From positions 62,001 to 126,000 of the forward strand of contig JAGFNW010000019.1 of the NCBI GenBank assembly GCA_017592665.1: DNA of 64,000 nucleotides, read 5' to 3'. The stretch's first letter is position 1. Every line of letters starts with the position of its first letter. Positions 7,988 to 17,200 of this stretch are shown piece after piece. The translations under genes were made by a program, and so were the position numbers. The DNA is from Streptosporangiaceae bacterium NEAU-GS5 (GTDB lineage: Bacteria > Actinomycetota > Actinomycetes > Streptosporangiales > Streptosporangiaceae). The notes beneath the pieces were generated by a model that was given only the letters and a program-made list of their open reading frames with translations, was not told the DNA's origin and ran no database searches.

Positions 7988-9091
7988 ATGAGGGCGGCGG
8001 TTCTGACCGAAGTCGGAGCGGATCTGGTCGTCGCCGACGACGTGGAACTCGAGGCGCCCCGCGCGGGCGAAGTGCTCGTCGACGTCCACCACTGCGGCGT
8101 CTGCCATTCGGACGTGCACTACCTCGACGGCTCGCTGCGCACCGAGGTACCCGTGGTCCTGGGCCACGAGGCGGCCGGCCGCGTCGCCGAGGTCGGGCCG
8201 GGGGTCACCGACCTGGCCCCGGGCGACCCGGTGGTGCTCACGATGGCGCCCTCGTGCGGGCGCTGCTACTTCTGCGCGCAGGGCGACCGTACGCTGTGCC
8301 AGCGCTTCGCCGGCCTCGTCGGCGGCGCCTACCCTGACGGCTCCACCCGCATCTCCTGGCGCGGCGCGCCGGTGCGGCGCGGGCTCGTGCTGTCCGCCTT
8401 CGCCGAGCGCACGGTCGTGCCCGTGGAAGCGGCCGTGCGGATCCCCGACGGGCTGTCCACCGAGATCGCGGCCGTGATCGGCTGCGCCGTGCAGACCGGC
8501 GTGGGCGCCGTGCTCAACACGGCGCGTGTGCGGGCCGGGCAGAGCGTGGTGGTCGTCGGCCTCGGCGCCGTCGGGCTGTCGATCGTGCAGGCCGCCCGGA
8601 TCGCGGGCGCGGCGGTCATCGTCGGGGTGGACCCGGCCGCCGGCCGGCGGGAGAAGGCCGTCGAATTCGGCGCCACGGACGCGATCGATCCTGGTGAGGC
8701 CGATGTCGTGGCTACCGCGCGCGACCTCACGGGCGGGCGGGGGGCCGACTTCGGGTTCGACGCGGTCGGCAAGAGCCAGATCGTGGAGACCCTGCTGAAG
8801 GCGACCCGTAACGGCGGCACGACCGTCATGGTGGGCATGCCGTCCACGAAGGACACCGTGTCGGTCCGTGGCCTGGCGCACGCCTTCTACGAGAAGAAGC
8901 TGATCGGCTGCTACCTCGGGTCCGCCGATCCACATCGCGACTTTCCGCGCATCCTCGAACTCGCCCGCGCCGGGCGGCTCGACCTCGACGGCATGGTCAC
9001 CACGCGACGGCCGCTCGAGGAGATCAACGAAGCGGTCGCCGACCTCCGCGCCGCCGCGGGCGTACGGACCGTGCTGACCATGGCCCGTTGA
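7988..9091 (+). CDS. Zinc-dependent alcohol dehydrogenase (medium-chain, NAD(P)-dependent)
   Basis: A 367-residue medium-chain dehydrogenase. Catalytic zinc ligands are visible as Cys36 (HHCGVCHSD) and His60-Glu61 (GHEAAG). The structural zinc has the four cysteines 90, 93, 96 and 104, and the Rossmann motif GLGAVG follows. It resembles class III or mycothiol/NDMA-type alcohol dehydrogenases in domain layout. It oxidises an alcohol or reduces an aldehyde; the substrate is unknown. It is transcribed with the HMG-CoA-lyase-like gene and probably controlled by the same GntR sites. Confidence 0.9.
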   Translation: MRAAVLTEVGADLVVADDVELEAPRAGEVLVDVHHCGVCHSDVHYLDGSLRTEVPVVLGHEAAGRVAEVGPGVTDLAPGDPVVLTMAPSCGRCYFCAQGDRTLCQRFAGLVGGAYPDGSTRISWRGAPVRRGLVLSAFAERTVVPVEAAVRIPDGLSTEIAAVIGCAVQTGVGAVLNTARVRAGQSVVVVGLGAVGLSIVQAARIAGAAVIVGVDPAAGRREKAVEFGATDAIDPGEADVVATARDLTGGRGADFGFDAVGKSQIVETLLKATRNGGTTVMVGMPSTKDTVSVRGLAHAFYEKKLIGCYLGSADPHRDFPRILELARAGRLDLDGMVTTRRPLEEINEAVADLRAAAGVRTVLTMAR

Positions 9092-9101
9092 CCGACAGCG
9101 C

Positions 9102-9920
9102 TCAGGGTTTGCGGGCCACGCCGCCGTGGCAGGCGACTTCGGGCTGGTGCTCCCACGTGGTCTCCGGTGCCCGCCAGCGGGAGACGGAGACGATGCCCGG
9201 GTCGAGCAGCTCAAGGCCGTCGAAGTAGCCGCCGATCTGCTCGGGCGTGCGCGGCGTGTAGGGGTTGGCGCCGCTGGCCGCGTTGTATCGGGCGATCGCC
9301 TCCACATAGGCCGGGTCGGTGGTGCTGCCGTCGTACAGGGCGAGATAGCTGCCGGACGGCACGGCGGCCATCAGGCGGGCGACGACCGAGCGGGCTTGGT
9401 CGTAGTCGGCGACCAGGCCCAGGATGCCCATCAGCATGACGGCCGTCGGCCTGCTGAAGTCGAGAGTGGCGGCGGCGGCCTCGAGGATGGCCTCGGGGTC
9501 GCGCACGTCGGACTCGATGTAGGCGGTCACGCCCTCGGGCGTGCTGGTCAGCAGCGCCTCGGCGTGGACCAGCACCAACGGGTCGTTGTCCACGTACACG
9601 ATCTTCGAGTCGGGCGCGTTGCGCTGCGCCACCTCATGCGTGTTGTCGGCGGTCGGCAGACCGGTGCCGATGTCGAGGAACTGGCGGATCCCGGCCTCCG
9701 CGGTCAGGAACTCCACGGCGCGCGCCAGCATGTAGCGGGACTGCCGGGTGATGTCGACCATGCCCGGGAAGACCGACAGGACCGCGTCGCCGGCCTGCCG
9801 GTCGACGGCGTAGTTGTCCTTGCCGCCCAACAGGTAGTTCCACACCCGCGCGGAGTGCGGGACAGTACTGTCGATCTTGCGAGGCGGCTGTTCGCCACCA
9901 GAGCCGGACGTCTCGGTCAT
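9102..9920 (-). CDS. SAM-dependent methyltransferase, PF04672 (DUF574) family
   Basis: A 272-residue putative S-adenosylmethionine-binding protein of a family greatly expanded in actinomycetes. The N-terminal SARVWNYLLGGKDNYAVDR and DIGTG (residues 83-87, the SAM loop), then VYVDNDPLVL, are characteristic. I took the ATG at 9920 because the conserved region starts directly after it; the open frame upstream has no family similarity. The physiological substrate is not known for the family. It lies convergent to the alcohol dehydrogenase with only 10 bases between, and no terminator is visible there. Confidence 0.88.
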   Translation of the reverse strand: MTETSGSGGEQPPRKIDSTVPHSARVWNYLLGGKDNYAVDRQAGDAVLSVFPGMVDITRQSRYMLARAVEFLTAEAGIRQFLDIGTGLPTADNTHEVAQRNAPDSKIVYVDNDPLVLVHAEALLTSTPEGVTAYIESDVRDPEAILEAAAATLDFSRPTAVMLMGILGLVADYDQARSVVARLMAAVPSGSYLALYDGSTTDPAYVEAIARYNAASGANPYTPRTPEQIGGYFDGLELLDPGIVSVSRWRAPETTWEHQPEVACHGGVARKP

Positions 9921-10014
9921 GACGGACCTCGCATATCGGGGGGCCACAAAGCTGACTCTCGGCATCATAGAGGCCGCCTGGTGACGTTCGCGATCTTTCC
10001 GACGTTGGCCCCGC

Positions 10015-11025
10015 TCACCGGGGGACGTCGACGACGATCTTGCTGTCGGCCGTGCCGGACGCGACCGCCTCATGGGCCAGGTGCGCGGTGTCCAGTGCGA
10101 ACTGGCGCGGATCGACGCGCGGTGTGAGGCGTCCGCCATCCGCCAGTTCGGCCGCGGCGCGGAGGATGTCGCCGTGCCGTTCCCTCCCCTGGCCGGTCAG
10201 CAGCGGCAACAGGGTGAACACGCCGGAGTAGGTGGCGCCGCGGAAGGACAGCGGGGCCAGGCTGTGCGCGCCCCAGCCGAGGATGCTGACGACATGTCCG
10301 ACGTACGGGCGCACAGAGGCGAACGACGCGTCCAGGGTCGCCCCGCCGATCGTGTCGAAGATGACGTCGAAGCCGTCACCCGCGGTGTAGACGTCGACGT
10401 ATTCGGCCGGCGCCATGGCACGGTAGTCGATGGCGACGGCGCCCAGCCCGGCGATCGTGGCCTGGGCGCCGGCCGATCCGGTGGCGTACACCCGGGCGCC
10501 GCGGGCCACGGCCACCTGGACGGCGATGTGCCCGACGCCACCCGCGCCACCGTGGACCAGCACCTTCTGCCCGGCGCCGACCTGGGCCCGGTCGACCAGG
10601 CCCTCCCACGCGGTGATCACCGAGAGCGGCACGGTGGCCGCCTGCCGCGCGGTCCAGCGGTGCGGCCGGACGGCCAGCAACCGCGCGTCCACCGCCGCGT
10701 ATTCGGCCAGCGAGCCCGGCACGTCGCCGACGCCGCCGGTCATCCCGTAGACCGCGTCGCCGGCCCCGAAGCCGGTGACATCCTCTCCGACCGCCTCCAC
10801 GACGCCCGCCAGATCGACGCCCAGGATCGCGGGGAGCCGCCTCACCCGCGCGTGCGGGGCCGCACCTGCCACGATCTTCGTGTCCAGCGGGTTGACGCCG
10901 CTCGCCTCGACGCGGACCAGGACCTCGCCGGGGCCCAGCGCGGGCCGCGGCACACGGCTCATCCGCACGGGCTCGCCATGGGTGTGCAGCACCGCGGCGT
11001 CCATGTGATCCGGCGACTGCGGCAC
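10015..11025 (-). CDS. NADP-dependent medium-chain oxidoreductase (quinone reductase-like)
   Basis: A 336-residue zinc-free medium-chain reductase. It begins with the GroES-like fold, has SGVNPLDTK near 43-50 and the nucleotide-binding GGAGGVGHIAVQ at 159-170. It lacks the cysteine clusters of zinc alcohol dehydrogenases. Such enzymes reduce quinones or activated alkenes. The GTG start at 11025 is preceded by AAGGGGG at a good distance; an ATG at 11004 is the alternative. It probably shares a transcript with the SDR gene upstream. Confidence 0.87.
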   Translation of the reverse strand: MPQSPDHMDAAVLHTHGEPVRMSRVPRPALGPGEVLVRVEASGVNPLDTKIVAGAAPHARVRRLPAILGVDLAGVVEAVGEDVTGFGAGDAVYGMTGGVGDVPGSLAEYAAVDARLLAVRPHRWTARQAATVPLSVITAWEGLVDRAQVGAGQKVLVHGGAGGVGHIAVQVAVARGARVYATGSAGAQATIAGLGAVAIDYRAMAPAEYVDVYTAGDGFDVIFDTIGGATLDASFASVRPYVGHVVSILGWGAHSLAPLSFRGATYSGVFTLLPLLTGQGRERHGDILRAAAELADGGRLTPRVDPRQFALDTAHLAHEAVASGTADSKIVVDVPR

Positions 11026-11076
11026 GGCAGGCCCCCTTCAGCGAAACGAACGGTCGACAGATGGAGTCTGCCCAGT

Positions 11077-11811
11077 TCAGGAGGGGTTGACGAGGGAGTC
11101 CCAGAACTCCTGTATCGGCGGATAGATGAGCTCCTGGTCGTTCGAGAGCTGGGATTTGATGGTCCGGCTCCGCTCGTCGGCCAGCACCTCCACCTCTCCG
11201 GCCTCGACCGCGTCGAAGGTCTGCCGGGCGACCTCCTCGGGGCTGATTTTGGGCACGTCGAGCCCGGCGGTCATGTCGGTGTCGATGAAGCCCGCGTGCA
11301 CGGCCACCACCAGCGTGCCCTGATGGTGGAGCTCGACCCGGATTCCGTTGGTCAGCGACCAGGCCGCGGCCTTGGAGGCGCCGTACGAGGCGACGAACGG
11401 GTTGGTGTAGAAGCTGCTGACCGACAGCATGTTCACGATCGCGCCGCCGCCGTTGGCGCGGAGCACCGGCGCGAAGGCCCGGCACATGCCGAGCGTGCCG
11501 AAGAAGTTGGTCTCCATCTCCTGTCGCGCCGCGTCGAGGTCGGGAGCGCCGACAAGCGTGCTGGCCTTCATGATGCCGGCGTTGTTCACCAGCAGCGTGA
11601 CGTCCCCGCACTGCTCGGCGACCTGGGCGACCCCCTCCAGATCGGTGATGTCCAGTTCGACCGGGATGACGTCCGGGTCGGTGACCGAGCCGGCGTCGCG
11701 CGCGGCCCCGTAGACCTTGGCCGCGCCGCGATCCGCAAGCTCCCGGGCGAAGGCTCGGCCCAGCCCTCGATTGGCACCCGTGACCAGGGCGACCGATCCA
11801 TGGATCTTCAT
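11077..11811 (-). CDS. Short-chain dehydrogenase/reductase
   Basis: A 244-residue classical SDR. The cofactor motif TGANRGLG lies at 11-18, NNAG at 76-79, and the catalytic Tyr143-Lys147 pair is in SYGASKAA. The C-terminal SRTIKSQLSNDQELIYP is a tail seen in an SDR subgroup common in actinobacteria. The reaction is NAD(P)-linked alcohol/ketone conversion with unknown substrate. ATG at 11811 with GGGAGA upstream. The gene diverges from the CorA gene. Confidence 0.88.
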   Translation of the reverse strand: MKIHGSVALVTGANRGLGRAFARELADRGAAKVYGAARDAGSVTDPDVIPVELDITDLEGVAQVAEQCGDVTLLVNNAGIMKASTLVGAPDLDAARQEMETNFFGTLGMCRAFAPVLRANGGGAIVNMLSVSSFYTNPFVASYGASKAAAWSLTNGIRVELHHQGTLVVAVHAGFIDTDMTAGLDVPKISPEEVARQTFDAVEAGEVEVLADERSRTIKSQLSNDQELIYPPIQEFWDSLVNPS

Positions 11812-11888
11812 ATCTCTCCCTACGTCTCCCGTTAACCGATTAGACGATGACAGGTGATCCCATATATGCGGCAGAGGGGTTGGGCAAG

Positions 11889-12935
11889 ATGGACATCCGC
11901 CTGATTACTGATGAGGGCGCCCGGGAGTGCGAACCCGAGGAGCTGCCCGGGCTGCTGGCCCGCGACGACGTGCTGATCTGGGTCGACATCCAGGAATGCG
12001 ACGAGGACGCGACCCGGATCCTGAACGAGGTGTTCGCCTTCCACCCGATGGCGGTGCACAACCTCGCCGAGCGCAACCGGGTGCCCAAAATGCACGCGTA
12101 CACCGATCACGTCCTCGTGGTCCTGCACGCGCCCGAGCGCGGCGAGCGGGGACATGTGCACTACGTCGAACTCGACCAGATCATCGGTCCGAACTACCTC
12201 GTCACGGTGCACGGGCCCATCAATGCGGCCGTCCACCCGAGAGCCGCGGTCCGCGAGACCCGCGCGGTGCTGGCCCGCATCGAGAAGGGCCGGCTGCACC
12301 CCAAGACCCCGTTCGAGCTGTCCCACGCCATCGTCTCCGCCGTGGCACGTACTCAGGAGGAGTACGTGGAGACCGTCACCAGCGACGTGTGGCGGCTGGA
12401 GCAGCAGGTCACCGGCGACCAGGTCGGCGAGCCGCTGGACTTCCTCAACGAGCTGTTCCGATGCCGGCACGGCCTGCTCGCGGTGCGCACCATGGCCGCC
12501 CTCAGCAATGCCATCTACGGCCGGATGACCAATCTGCCCGGCGTCTCCCCCACGGGACGCGCCCTCGTGACCGACCTCGCCGACCACTTCGAACGCGTCC
12601 GCAGCATCGCCGACGGCGAGCGCGAATACCTGCAGGGCGTCATCGAGTTCTACCAGACCGTGCTCGTCATCCAGTCCGCCCTCATCGGCCAGGCTCAGAA
12701 CGAAGAGGTCCAGCGCCTCACGCACGCCAGCTACGCCCAGAACGAGGAGATCAAGCGAATCTCCGGCTGGGCCGGCGTCATCTTCGCCCCCAGCCTCATC
12801 GGCACCATCTACGGCATGAACTTCACCCACATGCCGGAACTCGGCTGGGCCCTCGGCTACCCCCTGGCCCTCATCCTCATGGCCCTGTCTTCCATCGGCC
12901 TGTACTTGATCTTCAAACGCGTCGGCTGGCTCTAG
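11889..12935 (+). CDS. CorA-like divalent metal (magnesium) transporter
   Basis: A membrane channel of the CorA superfamily. A large N-terminal cytoplasmic domain with long helices is followed by two C-terminal membrane segments. The ion-selectivity signature Tyr-Gly-Met-Asn starts at residue 308 (YGMNFTHMPEL), between the two segments. The family imports Mg2+ and sometimes Co2+ or Ni2+. I prefer the ATG at 11889, giving 348 residues, because GAGGGG stands about nine bases upstream and the protein then starts MDIRLITDEG. A start at 11847 would add 14 residues and has no clear ribosome site. Confidence 0.9.
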   Translation: MDIRLITDEGARECEPEELPGLLARDDVLIWVDIQECDEDATRILNEVFAFHPMAVHNLAERNRVPKMHAYTDHVLVVLHAPERGERGHVHYVELDQIIGPNYLVTVHGPINAAVHPRAAVRETRAVLARIEKGRLHPKTPFELSHAIVSAVARTQEEYVETVTSDVWRLEQQVTGDQVGEPLDFLNELFRCRHGLLAVRTMAALSNAIYGRMTNLPGVSPTGRALVTDLADHFERVRSIADGEREYLQGVIEFYQTVLVIQSALIGQAQNEEVQRLTHASYAQNEEIKRISGWAGVIFAPSLIGTIYGMNFTHMPELGWALGYPLALILMALSSIGLYLIFKRVGWL

Positions 12936-12977
12936 CGCAAGGCCGCGTGGCCAAACCCCGGCGCACCAGACGGCCGC

Positions 12978-13021
12978 GGCCTGGCCGTGAGCCCGCAGGC
13001 ATTGGGTTCACGGCTCAGGCC
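12978..13021. terminator. Bidirectional hairpin between convergent genes
   Basis: GGCCTGGCCGTGA (12978-12990) can pair with TCACGGCTCAGGCC (13008-13021), with one bulged position and a 17-base loop. It lies between the convergent corA-like gene and the membrane protein gene. There is no U tract, which is usual for high-GC actinobacterial terminators. Confidence 0.55.
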
Positions 13022-13037
13022 GTCAATGGGATGGAGG

Positions 13038-13673
13038 CTACTGGTTGGCGGCTTTGGGCTTTCCGGGGCAGTCCAGCGGGGCCCCCTTCCTTTCCAGGCC
13101 GAACGCCGCGGCAGGCCCTGCCTCCTGGGACCCGATCCGGAGGGTGCCGATCCCGATCACCAGTTCCGCTCCGTCCGGTATCGCCGCCGGGTCGATAGTG
13201 ATCGCGAGGCCGCCCTCTCCCGGCAGTTTCTGCACCACCTGGGAGATCTGCAGCTTGTCGTCGGTGGAATCGCACACATGCCCGGAGGTCAGCACCACAG
13301 GGACGCCGGCGTCGGCCAGGGTCTGGCTCAGCCTCGCCGGGTCCTTCAGCTCGCGGATCGTCACGTTCACCAAGCCGTTCGCCGATGTGTTGACCGACCA
13401 TGCGGCCAGGTTGACGTGGACCGCCCGGGCGTCGGACGACCTGGGAGCGGCCGGGTGGACGCCGGACGCCACAGACCCACCGCCGGACAAGGACAGCGTC
13501 AAGCCGATCGCCAGCGCCAGGCCACCCGTGCCCACCCCCGCGACGCCGCGCAGCCGGCGTCCGCGAGCCCGAGCCATGATCGCTTCGGGCCGCTGATCCA
13601 TGTGCACGTGGGTGAGGGCATCTTTGGTGCTGGTGAGGGAGCTTCGCACCGTCGCCAGCATGTCGTCGTTCAT
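13038..13673 (-). CDS. Single-pass membrane protein coupled to an ECF sigma factor
   Basis: A 211-residue protein that I do not recognise by family. Residues 1-40 are hydrophilic and would be cytoplasmic, about 41-62 form one membrane span (GVAGVGTGGLALAIGLTLSL), and the rest would be outside the cell, with two cysteines. The ATG at 13673 has AGGAGG upstream and overlaps the TGA of the sigma-factor gene (ATGA). Position and topology suggest an anti-sigma or sensor partner, but no zinc-binding anti-sigma motif is visible, so this role is inference. Confidence 0.72.
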   Translation of the reverse strand: MNDDMLATVRSSLTSTKDALTHVHMDQRPEAIMARARGRRLRGVAGVGTGGLALAIGLTLSLSGGGSVASGVHPAAPRSSDARAVHVNLAAWSVNTSANGLVNVTIRELKDPARLSQTLADAGVPVVLTSGHVCDSTDDKLQISQVVQKLPGEGGLAITIDPAAIPDGAELVIGIGTLRIGSQEAGPAAAFGLERKGAPLDCPGKPKAANQ

Positions 13674-14203
13674 GAGGTGACCTCCTGGTCGATGAAGGAT
13701 TGTGTTTGCGCGCGGAGTGCGGCGAGCGCCCGATGCAGATGCGTGCCGACGGTCCCCGGGGAGATGCCGAGCAGCTTCGCCGTGGCATCGGTGTCCAGGT
13801 CGAAGAAGACCCTCAGCGTGATCACTTCGCGCTGCCTGAGCGGCAGCATCCGAAGCGCCGCGACCAGCGCCTGGTCGAGGCCCAGGTCCGCCGAACCGGC
13901 CGGCGAGCTGCCCGCCAGGCCTGTCAACGACGCCGGATCGTCTACCGGCAGCTCGCGCCGACGGCGCCGCCACCAGGACACGTGGGCGTTCAGCGCCGTC
14001 CGCACCACCCAGGCGCGCGGCACCGGGTGCTCGCGCACCTTGCGCCAGGACATCCAGGCCCGGGTGAACGCCTCCGCCACCAGGTCCTCGGCGAGTTGGC
14101 TGTCGCCGACGTTGACCAGCACGATCCGCAGGCAGTCATCCTTGGAGGCGGTGTAGAACCGGCTGAATTCTTGTCCTCTTTGCTCCACACCCCAAGTACG
14201 CAT
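13670..14203 (-). CDS. ECF-type RNA polymerase sigma factor
   Basis: A 177-residue sigma-70 family protein with region 2 (around 20-85, including AEDLVAEAFTRAWMSW) and region 4 (about 115-170, LPLRQREVITLRVFFDLDTDATAKLLGIS followed by GTVGTHLHRAL). It directs RNA polymerase to stress or envelope promoters. I chose the ATG at 14203 (MRTWGVEQRG) because GAGG stands close upstream and region 2 follows at the usual distance; the frame is open further upstream. It is translationally coupled to the membrane protein downstream. Confidence 0.85.
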   Translation of the reverse strand: MRTWGVEQRGQEFSRFYTASKDDCLRIVLVNVGDSQLAEDLVAEAFTRAWMSWRKVREHPVPRAWVVRTALNAHVSWWRRRRRELPVDDPASLTGLAGSSPAGSADLGLDQALVAALRMLPLRQREVITLRVFFDLDTDATAKLLGISPGTVGTHLHRALAALRAQTQSFIDQEVTS

Positions 14204-14298
14204 GAGACCTCGGATCCCTTTACCCAGCCGGCCACGGCATCTCGGAGGCACCCAGGGACTCGGCCCGGTGAACGTCGGTGGTCAGCGCACCAGCCGCC

Positions 14299-17200
14299 TC
14301 ACTCCGGCCACGTCAGCCCATATTCCACCCGCTCGGCCGGCGAGATCCGCCGCGCCCGGCGGCACAAGAGCGGGTCCTCAGCCTCGATCTCCGCGAACTC
14401 GCGCCGTGACAGCCGCCACACTTTGACGAACGCCGTAGACGGAACCTCGCCGGGTGAGATTCCCAGCTCGATGAGCGTCACCATCACCCGCAACGCCGTG
14501 TGGTGAGAGAGGGACGCAGACGGGTCACGCAGACACTGGTCGAGCAAGTCCAGCTCACACCCACCCCTCGCCACCAGATCCAAGGCGCACCCGACCATCA
14601 GGTCAATTTGGTTCGGAAAATCGGAAGCTCTCGCCAGGATTGTCCGGAGCAGCAGGGTGACCAAATCGACGGGCAACTGCATCGCATCACGCGCGAGCGC
14701 GTCAAGAACCATCGAATGGCTGCCCTCAAATTGAGCATCTATCCCGCCCACCGCATTGAGGGTGTGCAATGCGGCACGGTAATACTCGACGAGAAGCTCC
14801 CACCTCAACCCTTTCGCCGATTCGACATAGAGGGCAAGGGCCACCGCCAGCACCGATCGTGCTCCCCCGTCCAGCGTCCGCACGAACATCGTTTCTTCGA
14901 ATTCCGGGAGTCGGCTGGAGGCCGAATACAGATCGAGCAGGTTCTCGTGCAGCTCATCCCCGAAGAAGCCGGCCTCCATGAGCATCGGCCGGAGTTTTTC
15001 CTTGGACGTCCATGCCGGCCATCCGTGGGGAATGTTCATCACCCAGGCGAGATCGGGATCAGGTGGGCTGAAAAGGTCGGTCACGATCGTCAGCTTCCGG
15101 CGGCCCTCATCCCAGTCTCGGCGCGGACGGACGGTCTCGATCAGGCTTCGCCACTCCTCATCGCGTAGCGCCGCGTGACAGAGGCGGGCCAGGCGCTGCC
15201 ACTCGGGCACGGGATCCGCAGATCCGAATATGCGGGCCCCATCGACCTCAAGATCGGTCGTGGAGATCAGGAGAAGCAGGTTGGCCGCATACGTGGCCTC
15301 ACACCGCACGACAGGCACGTCATTCAAAGGCGGGTATTCCATCAAGCCGGCACGTCCGGCCCGGGCGCGGAACAATTGGATCAGTGTTTCCTGCATGCCG
15401 TCGGCCGACATGGCGCGAAAGAAGGCGAGGATGGGCCCGCGCATAGAAAGCACGGCGCAGGACAGTAGGGAACGCAGCCGGCCGTCCTCCCAGGGCGGGG
15501 CATCGCCGAAGGTCCCCGCCGGAGTCGCCCTGCGGATGGCCATGTCCTGGAGCATGCCGCGAATCAGCCAGGCGATCAGATACTCGCCGAAGGTGGCGTG
15601 GAGGAACTCATATGTCTTCAGGCGCCTTTCGCCCCAGACGGCCTCGGTCTGATGGACGAAGAAGAACCGTCCGATGACTTTCGCGGCTTCACTCAGCGGC
15701 TCGGCGAGCCCCTCGGATGATGACGGTGGACAACCGACGAGCGCCTTCAGATCGGCGTCGAGATCGTTCTCGGTGACCCACTGTCTGCTCCGGTTGAACA
15801 TGGCGAAGGAGGCGATCGACAGTCGCACGAGTTCTTCGTGCGCAAGGCGTTCCTGCTGATCGTCCGGCAGGTTCCGACCGTTCTTCTCGATCTCGCGTAG
15901 CGCGAATCGGGTGAGCAACTGCCCATATAGTTGGGCGCTGTTGAGGCCTTCTGGACCCGAAGACAACGCGTTCGCGTCGGCGTCGTACAGCGCGAGCATC
16001 AGCAGGAGCAAGGGCTGCCGTGCCAACTCCGGGTGAGCCAGCGCCTTCTGGGCCGTGAACGGGCCGAACCCCCGGACCCAGTAGTAACCGGAATTGGCGT
16101 CGTTCCACGCTTTGGCCCACATCGCCACGTGATCATCCGAGAAGGGCTCGAGACGGACCACGACCGCGTTCTCGGGGGGCGCGCAACGGTCGGCGACGGC
16201 CGTGCGGGTCGTGACGATGACTGCCACCGGGCGGCCGAGTTCGGCCTCACGCTGCTGGAACTCCGTCACCTGGGCGAGATAGTCGGCCCGGTGAACGCCG
16301 GTCGCCTGCAGCAGCTCGTCCAGCCCGTCCAGCATGACCACGGGTAACGCGCCGGTCCCCGACCGGGCGAGGTCGGGCCAGCTGATCTGCTCACCCGTGA
16401 GCACATGGAAGGCTTCCTCGATCTGCCGCTGGATCCCGACGTCCGCCGGGACCTGCCGAAGAGGCACGCGTACGGGAAGGAAGTCGGCGCGGGCGAGGTG
16501 GCTGGCGAGGATGCGGGTGAGCAATGACTTGCCGGCGCCCGGCTGCCCGAGAACCAGCAGCGGAGTGACGCCCGCGTCGGGCGAGCTCAGCTGCGCGAAC
16601 AGGAATCCGTCCAGATCGTCGCGGGCCTCGACCTGCTCCCACAGCTGCTCGCTGCTGAGGTCCGTTCCTCTCCGGTACGCCACGACACGGTAGGCGGGAT
16701 TCACGTAGCCATGGAGATGACTCGGCACGGTCAGTCCGTCGGGCAGATCTCTGATCTCACTGATCGGGTGATCGAGGACGGCCTGGTTCGCCGAAGCCAG
16801 GCTGGCGAGTTTCTCCTGCGGGACACGGCTTGGGGAAATGTCCGCGAGGATTCGCGCCAGCCCCGTCAATCCGGTTTTCAGTACTTCCTGGGTGGCCGCG
16901 TGCTCGCGCAGGCCTGCCCAGAAGGCGAATTCCGGGAAGTCGACGCTCAGCCGCCGATACATCTCGGCATAGCGCCGGACGGCGTCCTCGGGCACTTGCC
17001 GCAATCCGTCTCCGACGTGCGGAAGCCCGGCCTGGGAATTGACGGCCCGGGCGAGTAGTCCGTAGGCGACGAGCAGGTCATCGAGCTGGTCGGCGTGTGA
17101 CATGGGCTGCCGTGGGACGCTCCAGCCGATCTGGACGAACGCCACGCGCCAGTCGATGGCCCTGCCGGGGACGGGATTGGCGACGGCCGTGGATGCAAGC

